From the NCBI GenBank assembly GCA_037127315.1, contig JBBBDQ010001028.1:248001-312000 (forward strand): a stretch of 64,000 nt of DNA. The letters are read 5' to 3'. This document shows, in pieces, positions 46,706 to 59,338 of the stretch; positions within the stretch are counted from its first letter, which is position 1, and each line of letters opens with the position of its first letter. The stretch comes from Ascarosepion bandense. Lineage: Eukaryota; Mollusca; Cephalopoda; Sepiida; Sepiidae. The notes under the pieces are model-generated. The model searched no databases, was not told the origin of the DNA, and saw only the letters and a list, made by a program, of their open reading frames with translations. Both the position numbers and the translations under genes were made by a program.

Positions 46706-47993
46706 TGTGACAGAGAGTCAAACACATACCAACATTTAAAAAGTTAAAAATTCCTGGCGCCTGAAGAAGGCTGAAACGAACATAACATTGTTTGTAATCC
46801 TTCTTTTTCATTTTTTATTAAGAATTCTTTAAAAACAGAATTTGGCTTTCAGAAAAATGTAACAGGTAATAATTATTTCTTTTTTTGGGATTGAGTTGAA
46901 CATTGAATTAAACCAACATGGTTGTTTACCAATAGAGAAATTTGATCTCAACAGAAGTTTAGGCCGTTATATTTGCGTTGACAGAAACGATAGAGATAAA
47001 TGAAATAATGACTTTGATAAGGAGGATTTTGGTGGAGATTAAATATCAAGACATATTTGTTTACTAATGGTGAAATATGAATCTAGCATAAGATATGCCA
47101 TTATATTTGGGTCATTGGAGAGCAATGGAAATGAAGGAAATTATTTTTTTTACAAGTAGAATTTAAATAGCAATTACTAAGCAACAGGATCTTTGGGAGA
47201 TTACATGATTCTTGACTGAAGCAATTAACGCTCGGGATCACTTATGATAAGTGCATGGTAACCTATCTTATAAAGACTGGTCCTCTATATAAGCACATCA
47301 TGATGCTGAAGTTAAGAGAGTTGTTTGGTGTTTGTGAAAGAGCATAGACGTATGTGAGATCGGAACCCCCCTCACTGAAGCAAGTGTGCGGACAAGCTAG
47401 AAACAAAGACATTGAGAAATATCATCATCGCAGCAGTTGTATTAAAGAACCATTGAGTATATAAAACTCATATTCGCCGCTAGCACGAAAACTATCAGAA
47501 TTACATCAGCTGTCTGAAGAACATTGTTGAATAGAGTTATGTATATATCTTCCGAGACAATTTAACAACCAGTGAACCAAACGCACACTCTCTCTCTCTG
47601 TCTAGCCTCCCCCATGTGAGTTGTTATTCTAAAAACTTTTACTTTCTGTAACCTTTTTCTTTTTCTATTCTTTTCTTGTACATAAAAGACATTATCAGTC
47701 CAATCATCGAACAGTTGTTTGTTCAGCATTCTACGGACATTTGTTTTCTTTTTTTTTCTATTTCATTTTGCTGGATTCTAAATGTTTAACACCGGCTTCC
47801 CTGGCCCTGTCTACATCCTCAGTCGACCGCAAGCGAACAACATGTCTGCTTTCTGGATTTGATAATCACAACATGGGCAGGAAACAGAATTAAACTAGTA
47901 AGCAGTGGACTGACCTCTGGATGCTCAGGGACCTGTGGGCTATAGTGTTAGTCCCGTGGCTAGGACTTGATCCCTGGGAGCCATAGTGTTAAA
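46706..47993 (+). repeat. 3' LTR of copy B
   Basis: About 1.29 kb, TGTGACAG...GTGTTAAA. TATATAAG at 47286-47293. Diverged from the 5' LTR by many substitutions and small indels, so the insertion is not recent. Confidence 0.82.
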
Positions 47994-48429
47994 CAAAAAA
48001 TAAAATGCAAATAAGAGAGAAAGCCTAGAAAAGATGGATATGATACAAAATTGTCGTTTTTAAAGTTAAAGTTCCTAAATTACCCATGAGAAGATAAAAT
48101 AAATAAAATTATTAACTAAATAATAATAATTATATTAATAATATTATCCCCTCTCCGAAAGACTGAAAGTAAAAACAATTAAAATAAATGTACAAGTTTA
48201 GTTAAAATCAAATATATTAGTATGCGTATATACAGATTTGTTGTTAAAAAAAAAAACAGCAGAAGCAAAAGAAGAAGACGCTTTCAATTGCTCAGTGGGT
48301 GTTTATAAGAATTTTCTACAAGTAATAATTTAAGTTATGCGTTTTAACATTAGTTTTACTTTTATAATCAAAAATGGTCATTTCTAATTTTTATGGAGCC
48401 ATGCATTATTTCGCTTAATCCATAGCCAT

Positions 48430-49938
48430 TTGGCAGTTTGCTCAGCGGTGTCAGTAATCGTTTTAATGGCTTTTCATTTCTTTAACCCCACCAATCCAAT
48501 ATCTGTTAAGGCTCTGCAGAGTGATTGTGCTACAAAGCCTCTGGTTCCCACTTCAATTGGCATACAGCTTGCTTTCCAGCCATTTTATCTGCAGTTTTCT
48601 AATAATTCCTCATATTTGAATTTCTTCCTTTCATTAGCTTCTTCTACGTGTTCTTCCCAAGGAACTGTCAATTCCCACAAAATTACAATTTTTTGATTAT
48701 TGGAGAAGAACACTGTCTGAACGTAATTGTGTGAGGGCTATATGCTCTGGGAAAATCAGTCTAGGCCCTAAATCGGCCTTTACGACCCAGTCTGTTGCAC
48801 CTGTGAGTAGGTTTATTTTTGAGGGCTTTTTCTTCAGAGGTTTAGAACCAGCTCTATTGATCTTTGGTGAGGGTTTAGTACATTTTCTTGGGTTGCTAGT
48901 CGTACTATTTCTGTGATTTCTCTTAATATCTCATCATGCCGCCATTTGTACCAACCATCCACTAATGCTGATGGGCAGCTGCTGAGGATGTGTTTTAATG
49001 TTCCTATCTGTCCGCACAGTTGGCAATAAGGTGAATCCGCTTTATTCCATAATTTCAGATTAGCCGGGCTGGATAGAGTGTCGTACATGGCATTGATTAA
49101 GAATTTCAACCCCATGTTATAATGCCAAATTTCTGCCCATTTCACTTTTTGGTGGATGATGGACTCCCATTTGGTCCAGGCGCCCTGCTTGCTCATTCCT
49201 ACCATTTTAGTTATCCTTGATTCTTCTTCGCCTTTCCGCACTTCTTCTTGCAGCTGAGTGTATTTTTCTTTCCCTGCTACTTTGTCATATCTAATTGAAG
49301 GGAAATAGCCCAAGCCAGCATGACCTTTTGCTACCATACCTAATATAGCTTTTGCGTGGAGTCTTTCTTCTGCCATATTTAATTCTTCAGTAGCTTTCCA
49401 TTTCCTTCCTGTGTAAACTTCAATGCCTGCCCCAGCCACTTTGGGGTCATAGGAGAAATTATATTGTATGGTAGATCTCACCTTGGCAACTTTATACTCC
49501 TCCACCAGGCTTGTAAATGGTAAGTGCAATGCGTTGACGTTTCCATACAAAGCTATACTACACAATGATCTAGGCAAACCAAGCCATCTACATAGCCTGG
49601 CTGTTATGCGTCTCTCCATAATTTCTACAGTGTAAGTTGTAAAATTATATATGGTTACTGGCCAGAGTAACTTGAGAAGGATTGCGTGTTGATATCCATG
49701 CTTTGAAATGCCCAGGTAAAGCTGACTTGTCAACCTTGTTTAACCAAATCTCCAAGTTGACTTTAGTTTGATGTATTGCTACAGTGTCTTTTAGGGAGGC
49801 ATCAAATCTCTTCCCTAAGCACTTCACCAGGTTTTGCCTGATCGTAGGGATGGGTATGCCTGATAGTTTAAAAAGTTCTTCAGTTAAGATTCCCTTTTTT
49901 AACACAAATGATCTTGATTTCGAGGCGTTAAAGCTCAT
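48430..49938 (-). pseudogene. R2-type LINE C-terminal domain: CCHC finger and RLE nuclease
   Basis: 49938-48834 is nearly open (one frame change near 49700). It ends with 'CQLCGQIGTLKHILSSC' at about 49025-48975, exactly CX2CX7HX4C as in R2-clade proteins, then 'DGWYKWRHDEIL'. After a stop/frame change near 48834 the nuclease region continues: 'LTGATDWVVKADLG' (about 48815-48775), 'LRSDSVL' (family RPDxVL; Pro to Ser, Asp kept) and 'ILWELTVPWEEHVEEANERK' (about 48690-48630). The nuclease nicks target DNA in intact relatives. Confidence 0.78.
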
Positions 49939-49970
49939 TCTCGTCCATGTAATAAGTTTTTCAATTCCTT

Positions 49971-50805
49971 TTAGCAGCCATCTATGACAGACGTGGTTGT
50001 TAATGTCATATCGTCCATGTAGGCGCGTATAGGGGGCTGTCTTAGGCCAGATCTTGTGACGGGCCCCTTACATTCAGTTTCTGCCGCTTTTATCAGCATA
50101 TTCATTGCCAACGCAAAGAGTGTTGCTGAAATAATGCGTCCAGTTATTATCCCCCTCTCTAGAATGTGCCAATCTGACATTGAGCTATCTGCTACTGTTC
50201 TCAATTTGAAATTGCTATAATAGTCTAAAATGAGCTCGTTAACTTTGGGGGGCATGTGGTGACGAACTAGTGCCATTTTGGCTAGTTTATGCGGGATCAA
50301 ACCGTAAGTATTTCTTAGGTCCAACCAAAGGACTGAAATGTTTCCTTTATTTCTTTTTGTTTCCTTTAACAACTGCGATATGACACCTGTGTGTTCAACA
50401 CAACCTGGTATGCCCGGAACCCCTCCTTTCTGAACTGACGTATCAATATAATTGTTTCTAATTAGAAATTTTGATAGGTGTTGATTTAGAATACTAAAGA
50501 AGATTTTCCCTTCAACGTTCAGTAGGGAAATGCATCTAAATTGATTAATATTACTGGCTCCATCCTCTTTGAGAATCCATATACCTTTCGAGTGTCTCCA
50601 TTGTTCTTCTATGCGTCCTCGCCTCCAAATTGTTATTATTAACTTCCACAGGATTCGAAGGATTTAGGGGGCATTGTTTATAAACGATGTATAGAACTCC
50701 ATTAGGCCCTGGTGCTGAGCTAGTTCTCACTTTTCTCAAAACCTCTTGGATTTCCTTCCATTTTGGATCGCTTAGGTCAAATTCTGATGAGTGTTTATCG
50801 GGCAA
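49971..50805 (-). pseudogene. R2-type LINE reverse transcriptase
   Basis: Read downward: 'EIQEVLRKVRTSSAPGPNGV' (50760-50700, the PGPDG block with Asp to Asn), a decayed stretch 50690-50380, then 50372-49971 with 'VLWLDLRNTYGLIPHKLA' (catalytic A; Asp kept), 'ILERGIITGRIISATLFALA' (region B; usual GCxxSxxLF altered) and 'AYMDDMTLTT' (about 50025-49996, the YxDD box intact). Frameshift near 50550. Confidence 0.78.
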
Positions 50806-51690
50806 GTTCTTGATGTTTTAGGGGATCACTTAACATGTTTTTAAGGAATGCATTAATTTCTTCCTTGTTACTATTGAGTTTTCTTCTACATTTCTTGCCT
50901 AACAGATTTTTCATAAAACCATATGGGTTAAAAATAAATGCTGCTCTTCTTTTTGCTCTTTCTTTCCTCCTCTTCCTGTGCCATTCTGCCCTACGTATAG
51001 ACTTTAATTTGCCTCTAATTATTTCCTAAGTTCTTAAAGTGGTTCTTTTCCTTCAGGAGGAGCAGATTTGTAGGACTTCTTAAGGATTTTTAGCTCCTGT
51101 CTTAATTCTTTGATTTTTATTTCTCTCCAATTTTCTTTCCCAGTGACATTATTTCTATCATCTGTGTACCCAAAACACTCTGCACTTTTCTAAGTGAAAA
51201 TAATTTTTTACATTGTCTGGAGTCGTCGGTCTGCTGGCCCTTTACTTACAGTGTTGAGAACGTCACAAATGTCCATATCGAATTCTTGCCAGGCTTGTTT
51301 GTCTGCGGCTGCTGGCCATTTTATTTTCTTGTGAAACACCAAGCTCCTTATTACAAGGGGGACAACATTACTTGCATGGAGAGAATGGGCACTGTGGTTT
51401 TGCAGCTTCTTGCGCATGGGCATCTCAAACTCATCATCCGAATATTCGTATCATGAGTTGTTTCCGGGCGAGCCGTCCTGTTAGGGGTCTCATCCTCTCC
51501 CCCTCTTGGGACCCTTTGGGAGTATTGAATTGTGTCGTCGTTTTTAGCAGGGTTTTTAGATCTACATGGCGGGATGCTAACCTGATCATGCTTCTTTTGT
51601 GGTCTTTCCTCACCATCAACCTGTCTTTCCAGTTTGTCATCTAGTCTAGTTCCTAAGCCAGCTAGACTTTCCTGGAAGTCACTGTTTTGC

Positions 51691-52120
51691 ATAAAGAAGA
51701 GCTTCGAAAATACGCACATTCTGTAGCGCAACAATTTAATTTTATTCATAACCCCAACCAAAGTGCATGGGGAGGGGGAATATTGATACTAATTAGAAAT
51801 GATATCTCCCAAAGCAAAATACAACTAAAGATCAATATACAAGCCACAAAAATGATACGAAAAGCCACTCTACACAGAACCATCAACATCTGCTCCATTT
51901 ATATCCCACCACATGATCCCATGAACGAAATCAATCTAAACAACCTAATAGAACATTTTTATTATTAGGTGACTCTAATAGCTACAGTGTTATATAGGGA
52001 TCTAAATACTCAGATAAAAAAGGCAAAAATCTAGAATAAATCAGTAACAACAATGACTTATGCCTACTAAATAAGACTAACAAATACCTACACCCTGCAT
52101 CAGGCACTTATTCAGTGCTT
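51691..52120 (+). pseudogene. I-type LINE ORF2 endonuclease part (second segment)
   Basis: Open 51687-51968 with 'GGGILILIRNDISQSKIQL' and 'INICSIYIPPHD', the APE-endonuclease YxPP block. Then over a frame change come a GDSNS motif (about 51970, for GDFNSH) and 'NNNDLCLLNKTNKYLHPASG' (about 52045-52105). The sequence stops in the middle of the domain where the CR1 copy begins and resumes at 53654. The first part of the endonuclease (NIRG and QET motifs) is absent. Confidence 0.75.
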
Positions 52121-53653
52121 GATCTACAACTTCTGCCTATCTTCTTCCTGCTTTCCTGGCTGTTGGAAGTCTTCTTCTGTAGTTCCTATATTTAAGAACA
52201 CTGGAGAACCCTCAGACCCTGCAAATTACCGCCCTATCAGCCTTCTTCCGATCTTTGGCAAAGTGTTCAAAGCCATTATCAACGCCGAGGTTGTTCAGCA
52301 TCTCACAGCCCACAGGCTCCTCATGGACAAACAGTATGGCTTCTGCTTCACCAGGTCTACTGCTGATATGCTAACGACCATCACCGAGTATATATACCAG
52401 GCTCTCGACAAGAATGGTGAAGCCCGAACCATTGCCCTGGATATCTCTAAAGTGTTCGACAGAGTTTGGCATGCTGGCCTTCTACGGAAACTGCGAAGCT
52501 ATGGTATAACTAGACTTTTGTTGGACCTAATCCAGTCATTCCTTTCTAACCGCACATTGAAGGTAGTATTAAACGGACATGCCTCCCAGAACTACCCTAC
52601 AAATGCGGGTGTCCCTCAAGGCTCTATCCTAGGTCCTACGCTTTTTCTGATCTACATCCCAAGTAGGCATGTACACCGATGACACCATAGTTTACTCTCG
52701 CCTCGATCAAAAATCTGGTGTGGGCGACAAGGCAAACCTTGTTGCCAAGCTTGAAAAGGACCTCCAATCCATGGTGGATTGGGGTAAGAAATGGCTCGTT
52801 AATTTCAATTCTTCCAAAACGAAGCTGCTATCTATCAATTAACCACCATAGACAACTGCACATACTTCCTATTAGCATGGAACAGGCTTGCCTCCCAGAG
52901 AGTAAAAAACACTATGCCTCCTTGGCCTCACACTCTCAGCGAACCTCAAATGGAATGATTACATCGAATCTATTGCTAAATCCGCTGCTATGAAAGTCTG
53001 TTCTCTGTGCAGAGCCCGGAAGTTTTTTCCATCTGAATCTATCCTGCACATATATAAATCTACCATCCGTTCGTGTATTGAATACTGCTGCCACATCTGG
53101 TCGGGTGCCTCTGCTATTCTCCTCGGGGTTCTTGACAAAATACAACAGAGAATCTGTAATGTGATCGATACTGACTTGGCTGACCGCCTGCAGTCACTCT
53201 CCCACTGACGTGACGTGACTTCCCTGTGCCTCTTCTATAAATACTTTCACAGCTTCTGCTCCGATGAACTTAAATCACTGGTGCCCCCTAGGTACGAATT
53301 TTCACAAGATACTAGATTAGCAACTAGGTCCCACCCTTTTACAGTTAAACCGATAAAATGTAACTGCAATTTCTACTCCAACAGCTTCTTTTTTGCACTT
53401 CCTGCCTGTGGAATTCCCTTCCGCATACTTGCTTCCGTAACAGCTACAACCTACAGGAGCTTAAATGTAAGGTCAATAGACACCTCCTAACACACTAACT
53501 CACACCCATTCTCTCAAACACTCTTCCTATGTAACTCCTTACTCGTCTATCACCCTCCTTCTGACATTTCCTATATCTAATCACTCTATGTAACCCCCTG
53601 CATTATAGTGGCAGTGGAATGCCTTGCTTGGGGTGAAATGATTAAAAAAAAAA
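52120..53653 (+). mobile_element. CR1-like LINE, 5'-truncated, inside the I-type LINE
   Basis: Begins abruptly within RT and ends with the family 3' end GGTGAAATGATTA then A(11) at 53653. Open 52119-52682 gives 'NYRPISLLPIFGKVFKAIIN', 'IALDISKVFDRVWHAGLL' (catalytic A) and 'NAGVPQGSILGPTLFLIYI'. After a frame change 'MYTDDTIVYS' (about 52667-52700, catalytic box, DD intact) and 'MVDWGKKWLVNFN' follow. C-terminal domain 52990-53490 ('RKFFPSESILHIYKSTIRSC'). Same family as 3744-4365 and 32226-32930. Confidence 0.86.
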
Positions 53654-56600
53654 ATCACTTTGTGACCCCTCTACACACATGGACTATGATTGGAAAGTTG
53701 TAGATGATTCATGTGATCATTTCCCAATTATTTTAACATACTCAAAAGAAATTGAAAACCATCTCCCTTGATAGAAGCTAAATAAAGCAGATTGGAGAGA
53801 ATATAAAAAAAAATGCCAATAAAAACTTTCAAACAAAAAAGACTCTTGCAAATCCATTCAATACTTTACAGAAACTTTAATAGTCATCATGAGAGCATGC
53901 ATACCAAAAAGCAATGAAACAAACATACAACAAAGACCACAGTTCAATGATGAATGTAAAAAGGCAATAAGACTACAAAAAGCAGCACTACAGAAATTTA
54001 ACTCACAACCTACAACCCATAACCTAAACCTTTTCAAACAAAAAAGAGCAGTAGCACGTAGAGTCATCAAGGAATCCAAAAGGAAATCTTGGAAAGATTA
54101 TGTAAACAAAATAAACTGTAATATGAAACCAAAAAAAGTTTGAAACATGATAAGGAAAAGCACTGGAAATAATTTATCTTCTCCTCTAAACCACCTTACC
54201 TTACACTAAATAACAGAAAAATAACAGGGACAAAAGATATAACAAACCTACTCGCAGAAACTTTCAAAAACAATTCCTCTAACAAAAACTACAGACAAAT
54301 CATCCAAAAAATTAAGCAGGATACAGAAAAAAAGAAAAATAAACCAAATTTTAATTCAAATAACAAAGAAGAATACAATCTTTCTTTTACGAAGAATGAA
54401 CTTATAAATGCCATAAGTGAATCACATAATACAGCTACCGGCTCCAATAAAATTCATTACAAATTTAAAAAAAAAACCTCCCCTCCCCCAAATCCATAAA
54501 ATATTTGCTAAACATCTTTAATGAAATATGGTTCAAGGGAAAACTACCTAATAGCTGGAAACAGGCCATTGTGATTCCCATACCAAAACCGGAAAAAGAC
54601 AAATCAGATCCAAAAAACTTTCAACCCATAACATTAACAAGTTGCTTATGCAAAACATTTGAAAGAATAAGAAATAGAAGACTAAATTGAAACCAATAAT
54701 TTAATTAATAACTTACTGAGTGGCTTCCGAAATAAAAGAGGAACAATAGATAACATAATACCTTTAGAAACCTTTATCAGAGAGGCTTTTATCAAAAAAG
54801 AACACACAGTAGCCATTTTCTTAGGAAAGGCCTATGAAACAACATGGAGACAAGGAATAACAAAAGGCAGATTACCCTTGTTGATAAAAGACTTTTTATC
54901 CAACAGAAGCTTCAAAGTAAGACTAGGATCAACTCTCTCAGACCAAAAAATACAGGGAGTCCCACAAGGATGCATCTTGTCCGTCATGCTCTTTAACATA
55001 AAAATTAACAACATTGTAAACTGTCTGAACAACGAAGTTAATGGTTCCTTATATGTAGATGATCTCCTAATTTGCTATAGATAAAAAAAATATGCATACC
55101 ACAGAACATCAACTGCAGATATGCATAAATAAACTAAATTAATGGACCATCGAAAATGGATTCAAATTCTCACCAACCAAAACAAAGTGTATTCATTTTT
55201 GTAATCAAAGAAAAATGCACAATGACCAAACACTTAAATTAGAAGAAACCAAAATAGAAATGACTAATCAACACAAATTTCTGGGAATAATTTTTGATAA
55301 AAAACTCACATTTATTCCCCATTTGAAATACTTAAAACAAAAATGTTTCACAGAATGGGGAGCACTCCTAAAAATATACAGAAGTCTAATAAGATCCAAA
55401 CTGGATTATGGAATTTTCATGTATGATATGGCCAGGAAGTCCTACCTAAAACTTCTTGACCCTATCCACCACACAGGTCTAAAACTTACTCTTGGTGCCT
55501 TTAAAACATCCTCCATAGAAAGCCTATATGTCAAAGCTCATGAGGCTCCACTAAAACTGAGATGTGAAAAATTAGCCCTACAATATTACCTAAATACAAT
55601 GCATCAAATAAATACTCAAATACAATCCATCAAATTCTGCCTATCAATACACATTCAACCCAAACTAGAAACATCTGTTTGATAAAAAAAAAAACGCTAT
55701 CAAACTTTTTGGCCTTCACATGGAAAAAATGACTCTTACAGACAGTTCAACAGACAAAACTAGCATACATGAATTCAATTTCTCTGAACATTCACCCTGG
55801 CTATTGGAACAAACTAAGGTCATTTTAAAACTGGCTGTCCACACTAAATCTGACCCCCTTATACTATAAAAAAATCTAAATTATATCCTGGAATAATATC
55901 CAAATTGGGACCACATATATACCGATGACTCCAAAGTCAAAAACAAAGTAGGATGTGCTGCTGTCTTTAAAAGTATCACTCTACAGAAAAGATTACCTAA
56001 CAACTCCTTAATTTTTAGTGTAAAAGTTACAGCCATTGACTTAGCTGTAGACTTCATCACTAAACTTAACTCAAATAAATTCATTATTTTTTCCGATTCA
56101 TTATCAGTACTCGAATCATTAAAAATCAAAAATTAAACAATCCTTTGCTCACCAAACTCCTACATAGAATACATACAAACTCACAAAACAAAACCATCAT
56201 TTTCTGTTGGATTCTCAGCCACTCTGGATTTCATGGATGTAACTGCAAAAACTCTCTAAAACTCAACATCAGTAACATAAAGGTTCCATACACTGACAAA
56301 CCCCTAATCAATGATTTTATTTTAAAGAAATGGCAAGACACCTGGAACAACTGTCAAAACAACAAACTATTTAAAATCAAACCCACCCTAAAGAAACAAC
56401 TACCTGAACCCAGAAAATCATGCAAAGAAGAAGTGGTTTTATCCCATATTCGGAGAGGACTCACACACATAACTCACTCCTTCCGAAAAGACGAAGCTCC
56501 TCCCGAATGCATAGCATGCCAAGAATTTTAGACCGTAAAACACTTCCTACTCAACTGCAGTGACTTCACATATATTCGACAATCTCTTTACAACGTTAAC

Positions 56601-56930
56601 AACCTGAAAGAACTTTTTGAAAAAAAATAAACCCCAATACAATCTTAACCTTTCTTAAAAAAGTTAAACTATATAAAAAAATATAACCCCAATTAAATAT
56701 CTAATGATCAAAAAAGGGACCTTTGACCCTTACCAGGTGAAAAGTTTGAAAGCAACACAACTTTGAAAGCAATGGATAGTTTAAAAAAGCAAGACAATGC
56801 TAAAAGAAAAAAAAATTTAAAGCAATTCAACTTTATCAAAAAAAAAAAAACATTTGATTGACCTTAAATGATCTCATAAAGATTGATAGGTTGTTAAACA
56901 TTAAACAAATAAACAAACAAACAAAGCTTC
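53654..56930 (+). pseudogene. I-type LINE ORF2: endonuclease end, RT, RNase H (third segment)
   Basis: Starts with the endonuclease SDH-like end 'CDHFPIIL' (about 53715-53740). Linker 53889-54143. RT pieces: 54505-54690 ('NSWKQAIVIPIPKPEKDKSD', 'NFQPITLTSCLCKTFERI'), 54878-55084 ('GVPQGCILSVMLFNIKIN', 'LYVDDLLI'; YxDD intact), 55215-55682 thumb ('HKFLGIIFDKKLTFIPHLKY'). RNase H about 55915-56260 ('YTDDSK' for YTDGS, 'FIIFSDSLSVLESL', 'SHSGFHGC'). C-terminal finger about 56500-56570 ('CIACQEF', then KHFLLNC after a stop). The 3' end is about 56900-56930 with (AAAC)n. RNase H after RT marks the I-type group. Multiple breaks. Confidence 0.78.
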
Positions 56931-57559
56931 TATGCAGAGAGCACACAAATGCTTCAGAGATCAATCTTCTTCTTGATAGTGTCCAAGTCAAATCTGAAAC
57001 TCTAGTCACTTTGTTTACTAAATTTTGGTCCGACTTGACTAGTCAGATACTTACAGAGAGTCTGTATTCTTTAATGAGTTCTACCAATGTGTGTTGGTTC
57101 TACTATTGCCATATAAGCATCTCATTTGTGGCTTTAATGTGCAGTCTGGCTTTTCCCAGTTAGAGCATCAGAAACTTATTGATGCATGCTTGCAGAATAG
57201 GTTATCAAGTTCACTACAGTTGCTCACTGTTGGAAAGAAGGATGAATGCCCTTTTAGCGCAGTGTCTAACTCAGCTAGGTTGTTGTGGCTAAGGAGCTCA
57301 CATTGATCCAGTCATCAGGCTGATAGGCATTCACACATCAGGTACATGGCACTTGGTCATTTTTACATATTCTCATGATCGTATCTTCCGACATACATGC
57401 ATGCATTCACCTTATGTTTGAACACCATAGCTGCACAGAGCTATCCACTCACAAGAAAATGTTCCATGTGCTTTTCATACACAGAGAAACATTCTGTCAT
57501 ATGATGACATTGGAGATTTCTGGAATTGCACTTCCACACTGCCATCAGAGTTTACCATG

Positions 57560-57900
57560 CTCCCCTTGACTTACAGAACAAAAAAAATGCACCATTTTTT
57601 AATTGCTCTAGAATCCTTAGGCCAAACTTTGCAAAATGCTCTTTCATGCATGCTGTCAAAGCTATGTCTTCATTAATATAAATATCATCCATACATGCAG
57701 ATGTCACATCTTGAGACATTATTGCAGCTATGATGAATCTCATTATGAGTGGTTCTACATTTTTTAAATCCTAGACAAGTGAAGCAGCAACTTTGGACGC
57801 CCTAACATCACTGTCTGAAATGGCCACAATGACTTATGGACATGTAACTGTAAGAAATTTATCATGTGGCACAATTTTTTTCTTGTTGTTTTGTATTAGT
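57560..57900 (-). pseudogene. RT fragment of element D
   Basis: The open minus-strand piece 57743-57552 has 'MRFIIAAIMSQDVTSACMDD' followed by 'IYINEDIALTACMKEHFAKF'. This is the RT catalytic box and after: CMDDIYINE for the usual AYxDDIYVNE, with both aspartates kept. Upstream, 57860-57750 reads over frames as the 'HKSLWPFQTV' and LxFGLN region, decayed. Other catalytic motifs were not located. Confidence 0.6.
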
Positions 57901-58689
57901 TCCATTAATAGAATCAACTTTTTGGTGGGCTTTCTCAGGGCAGAGTAGTAGCCATTTTTTATCTAACGACAATTGCAGCTTGTCATTTTCTATAAATTTT
58001 ATAGGAACAAAATACTCTAGTATTCTGTTCTTCTAATGACTGATCATTTGTCCACTTCTATACAGCCCATGCCCATGAGTAGATTGGTTTGTCAAAGGTG
58101 ATATTGAAATCGGGATCATCAATTTTGAGCATCACACACTGGTAGTAAAGCACGCTTTGCCCATTCAATTAATATGGGCTCTGCCCAACTATTTGATGGC
58201 ATCTGTTTCCAGCAGAAGGTTAAAATCGAGCAGTTTTCCCTCCACAACCAACACTTTGACTATAACCGGATTCATACTGTTCACTTTTAGATAAACTCTA
58301 CATCATCTCAGGGTCCTCCTGTCTGCTGTGAGCACCTTAACTTCTTTATTTCTCCAAAGATGACAAACTGATCTGCTCATGAACATGTAAGAACAGCAAC
58401 ACTGCATACTGCATTCTATTGATGCACACCTCTATTACAGGCTGTACCTTATCTTGATCTTTTTGGGGAGGGGGGATATGGTTCTTATATCTTGTTTTCT
58501 AATACTTTTCCCAAGCAACTCTGGTTCAAGTGATTTAATTGGTTACACTGATAGCATCACTGTTGTTTGAATTTTCTTCATTCATATACCTGCACACCTC
58601 TTCTCACTGACTAGTAATTCTAGCCATCACACCTGAAGCATGTAATTTTTCCTGTGTGATTCTCTATGCAGTATTTTTTTTCCATCATT

Positions 58690-58701
58690 ATACACTAGTT
58701 A
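58690..58701. repeat. SINE target duplication, left
   Basis: ATACACTAGTTA, repeated exactly at 59006-59017 on the other side of the SINE. Confidence 0.9.
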
Positions 58702-59005
58702 GGATGTGCGTTGTGGTGCAGTGGATATCGGCTCGGAATGAGAAATCGGGGAACCGAGTTTGAATTCCAGTTGAATTCCTTGCATTCACTTACGCGCAAA
58801 GGGAAAGGTATTAATCTGTCTCTTCACTCCAGTTATGGGTTAAATAATAGGACAGATTGGGTTCTATTGCCTTGGTCGGCGACCAGTCTACCGCAGAAAG
58901 CAATGGCAACCTACTGCGGGATAATCTTCTGCCCAGTCAGTCATGTCTCTTTCGAGACATGATCGCCCAAGCGTGTATCGCACATGGCACTTAACTGACT
59001 GACTG
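58702..59005 (+). mobile_element. tRNA-derived SINE, copy 4
   Basis: Best-preserved copy: A-box-like 'TGGTGCAGTGGATATCGGC', B-box-like 'GAGTTTGAATTCC', body with the self-complementary block 'CATGTCTCTTTCGAGACATG', tail 'ACTGACTGACTG'. A 12-bp perfect duplication flanks it. Transcribed by RNA polymerase III and moved by a LINE in such families; the partner LINE is not evident because no LINE here ends in the same tail. Confidence 0.9.
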
Positions 59006-59338
59006 ATACACTAGTTATACAGCAGTTTCAACCAGTTCATTTGTTTCTTCTTTCATGATCTCCCAAGCTAGTATTTGTTCTAAAGCCATTGTATTCATGT
59101 GGGAATATACACAAAAGATATGCTTCATTTGAGTGAGCAATCAAGCCATGAATATGCATGCAAAAGCTTGCTCCGGAATGCCACTGAATAACTGGGATAG
59201 TTTGTGCAACTCTGCCAAATAATCATTTGTTGTCTCTCCTTCACATAAGCATATTAAACCATTTATAGATTATAAAGGAATCCATTGCAGACACCTTAAA
59301 GAGAGTATGCTTTTTCAATTCACTTCAGTTCATACCAC

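Larger units (their letters stand above)
35165..47993 (+). mobile_element. Ty3/Gypsy-like element with envelope-like ORF, copy B
   Basis: Full-length layout: 5' LTR 35165-36366, primer site, gag, protease, RT, RNase H, integrase, acidic tail, envelope-like ORF, polypurine tract, 3' LTR 46706-47993. Without the nested element C (42567-45290) it is about 10.1 kb. All ORFs carry stops or frameshifts and the RT catalytic box is mutated, so it is inactive. Flanking CTAA (35161-35164) and CAAA (47994-47997) may be a decayed 4-bp duplication. Same family as copy A. Confidence 0.87.
47994..51690 (-). mobile_element. R2-type LINE with restriction-like endonuclease
   Basis: Single-ORF non-LTR element read downward: N-terminal finger remnant near 51430-51370 ('CPCARSCKTTVPILS'), basic linker 51200-50830, RT 50805-49980, post-RT domain 49938-48834 with a CCHC motif, then restriction-like endonuclease 48830-48430 and an AT-rich 3' UTR to about 48000. 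This order defines the R2/NeSL/R4/Hero type. It is not in rDNA here. Stops and frameshifts are present, so inactive. The 3' limit next to the LTR is uncertain. Confidence 0.78.

Noticed and set aside
48430..48916. plus-strand open frames with Ser/Phe-rich protein
   Set aside because: Shadow of the R2-type endonuclease on the minus strand.
57375..57569. small plus-strand His/Cys-rich frame
   Set aside because: Lies opposite the decayed RT region of element D and has no recognisable domain.
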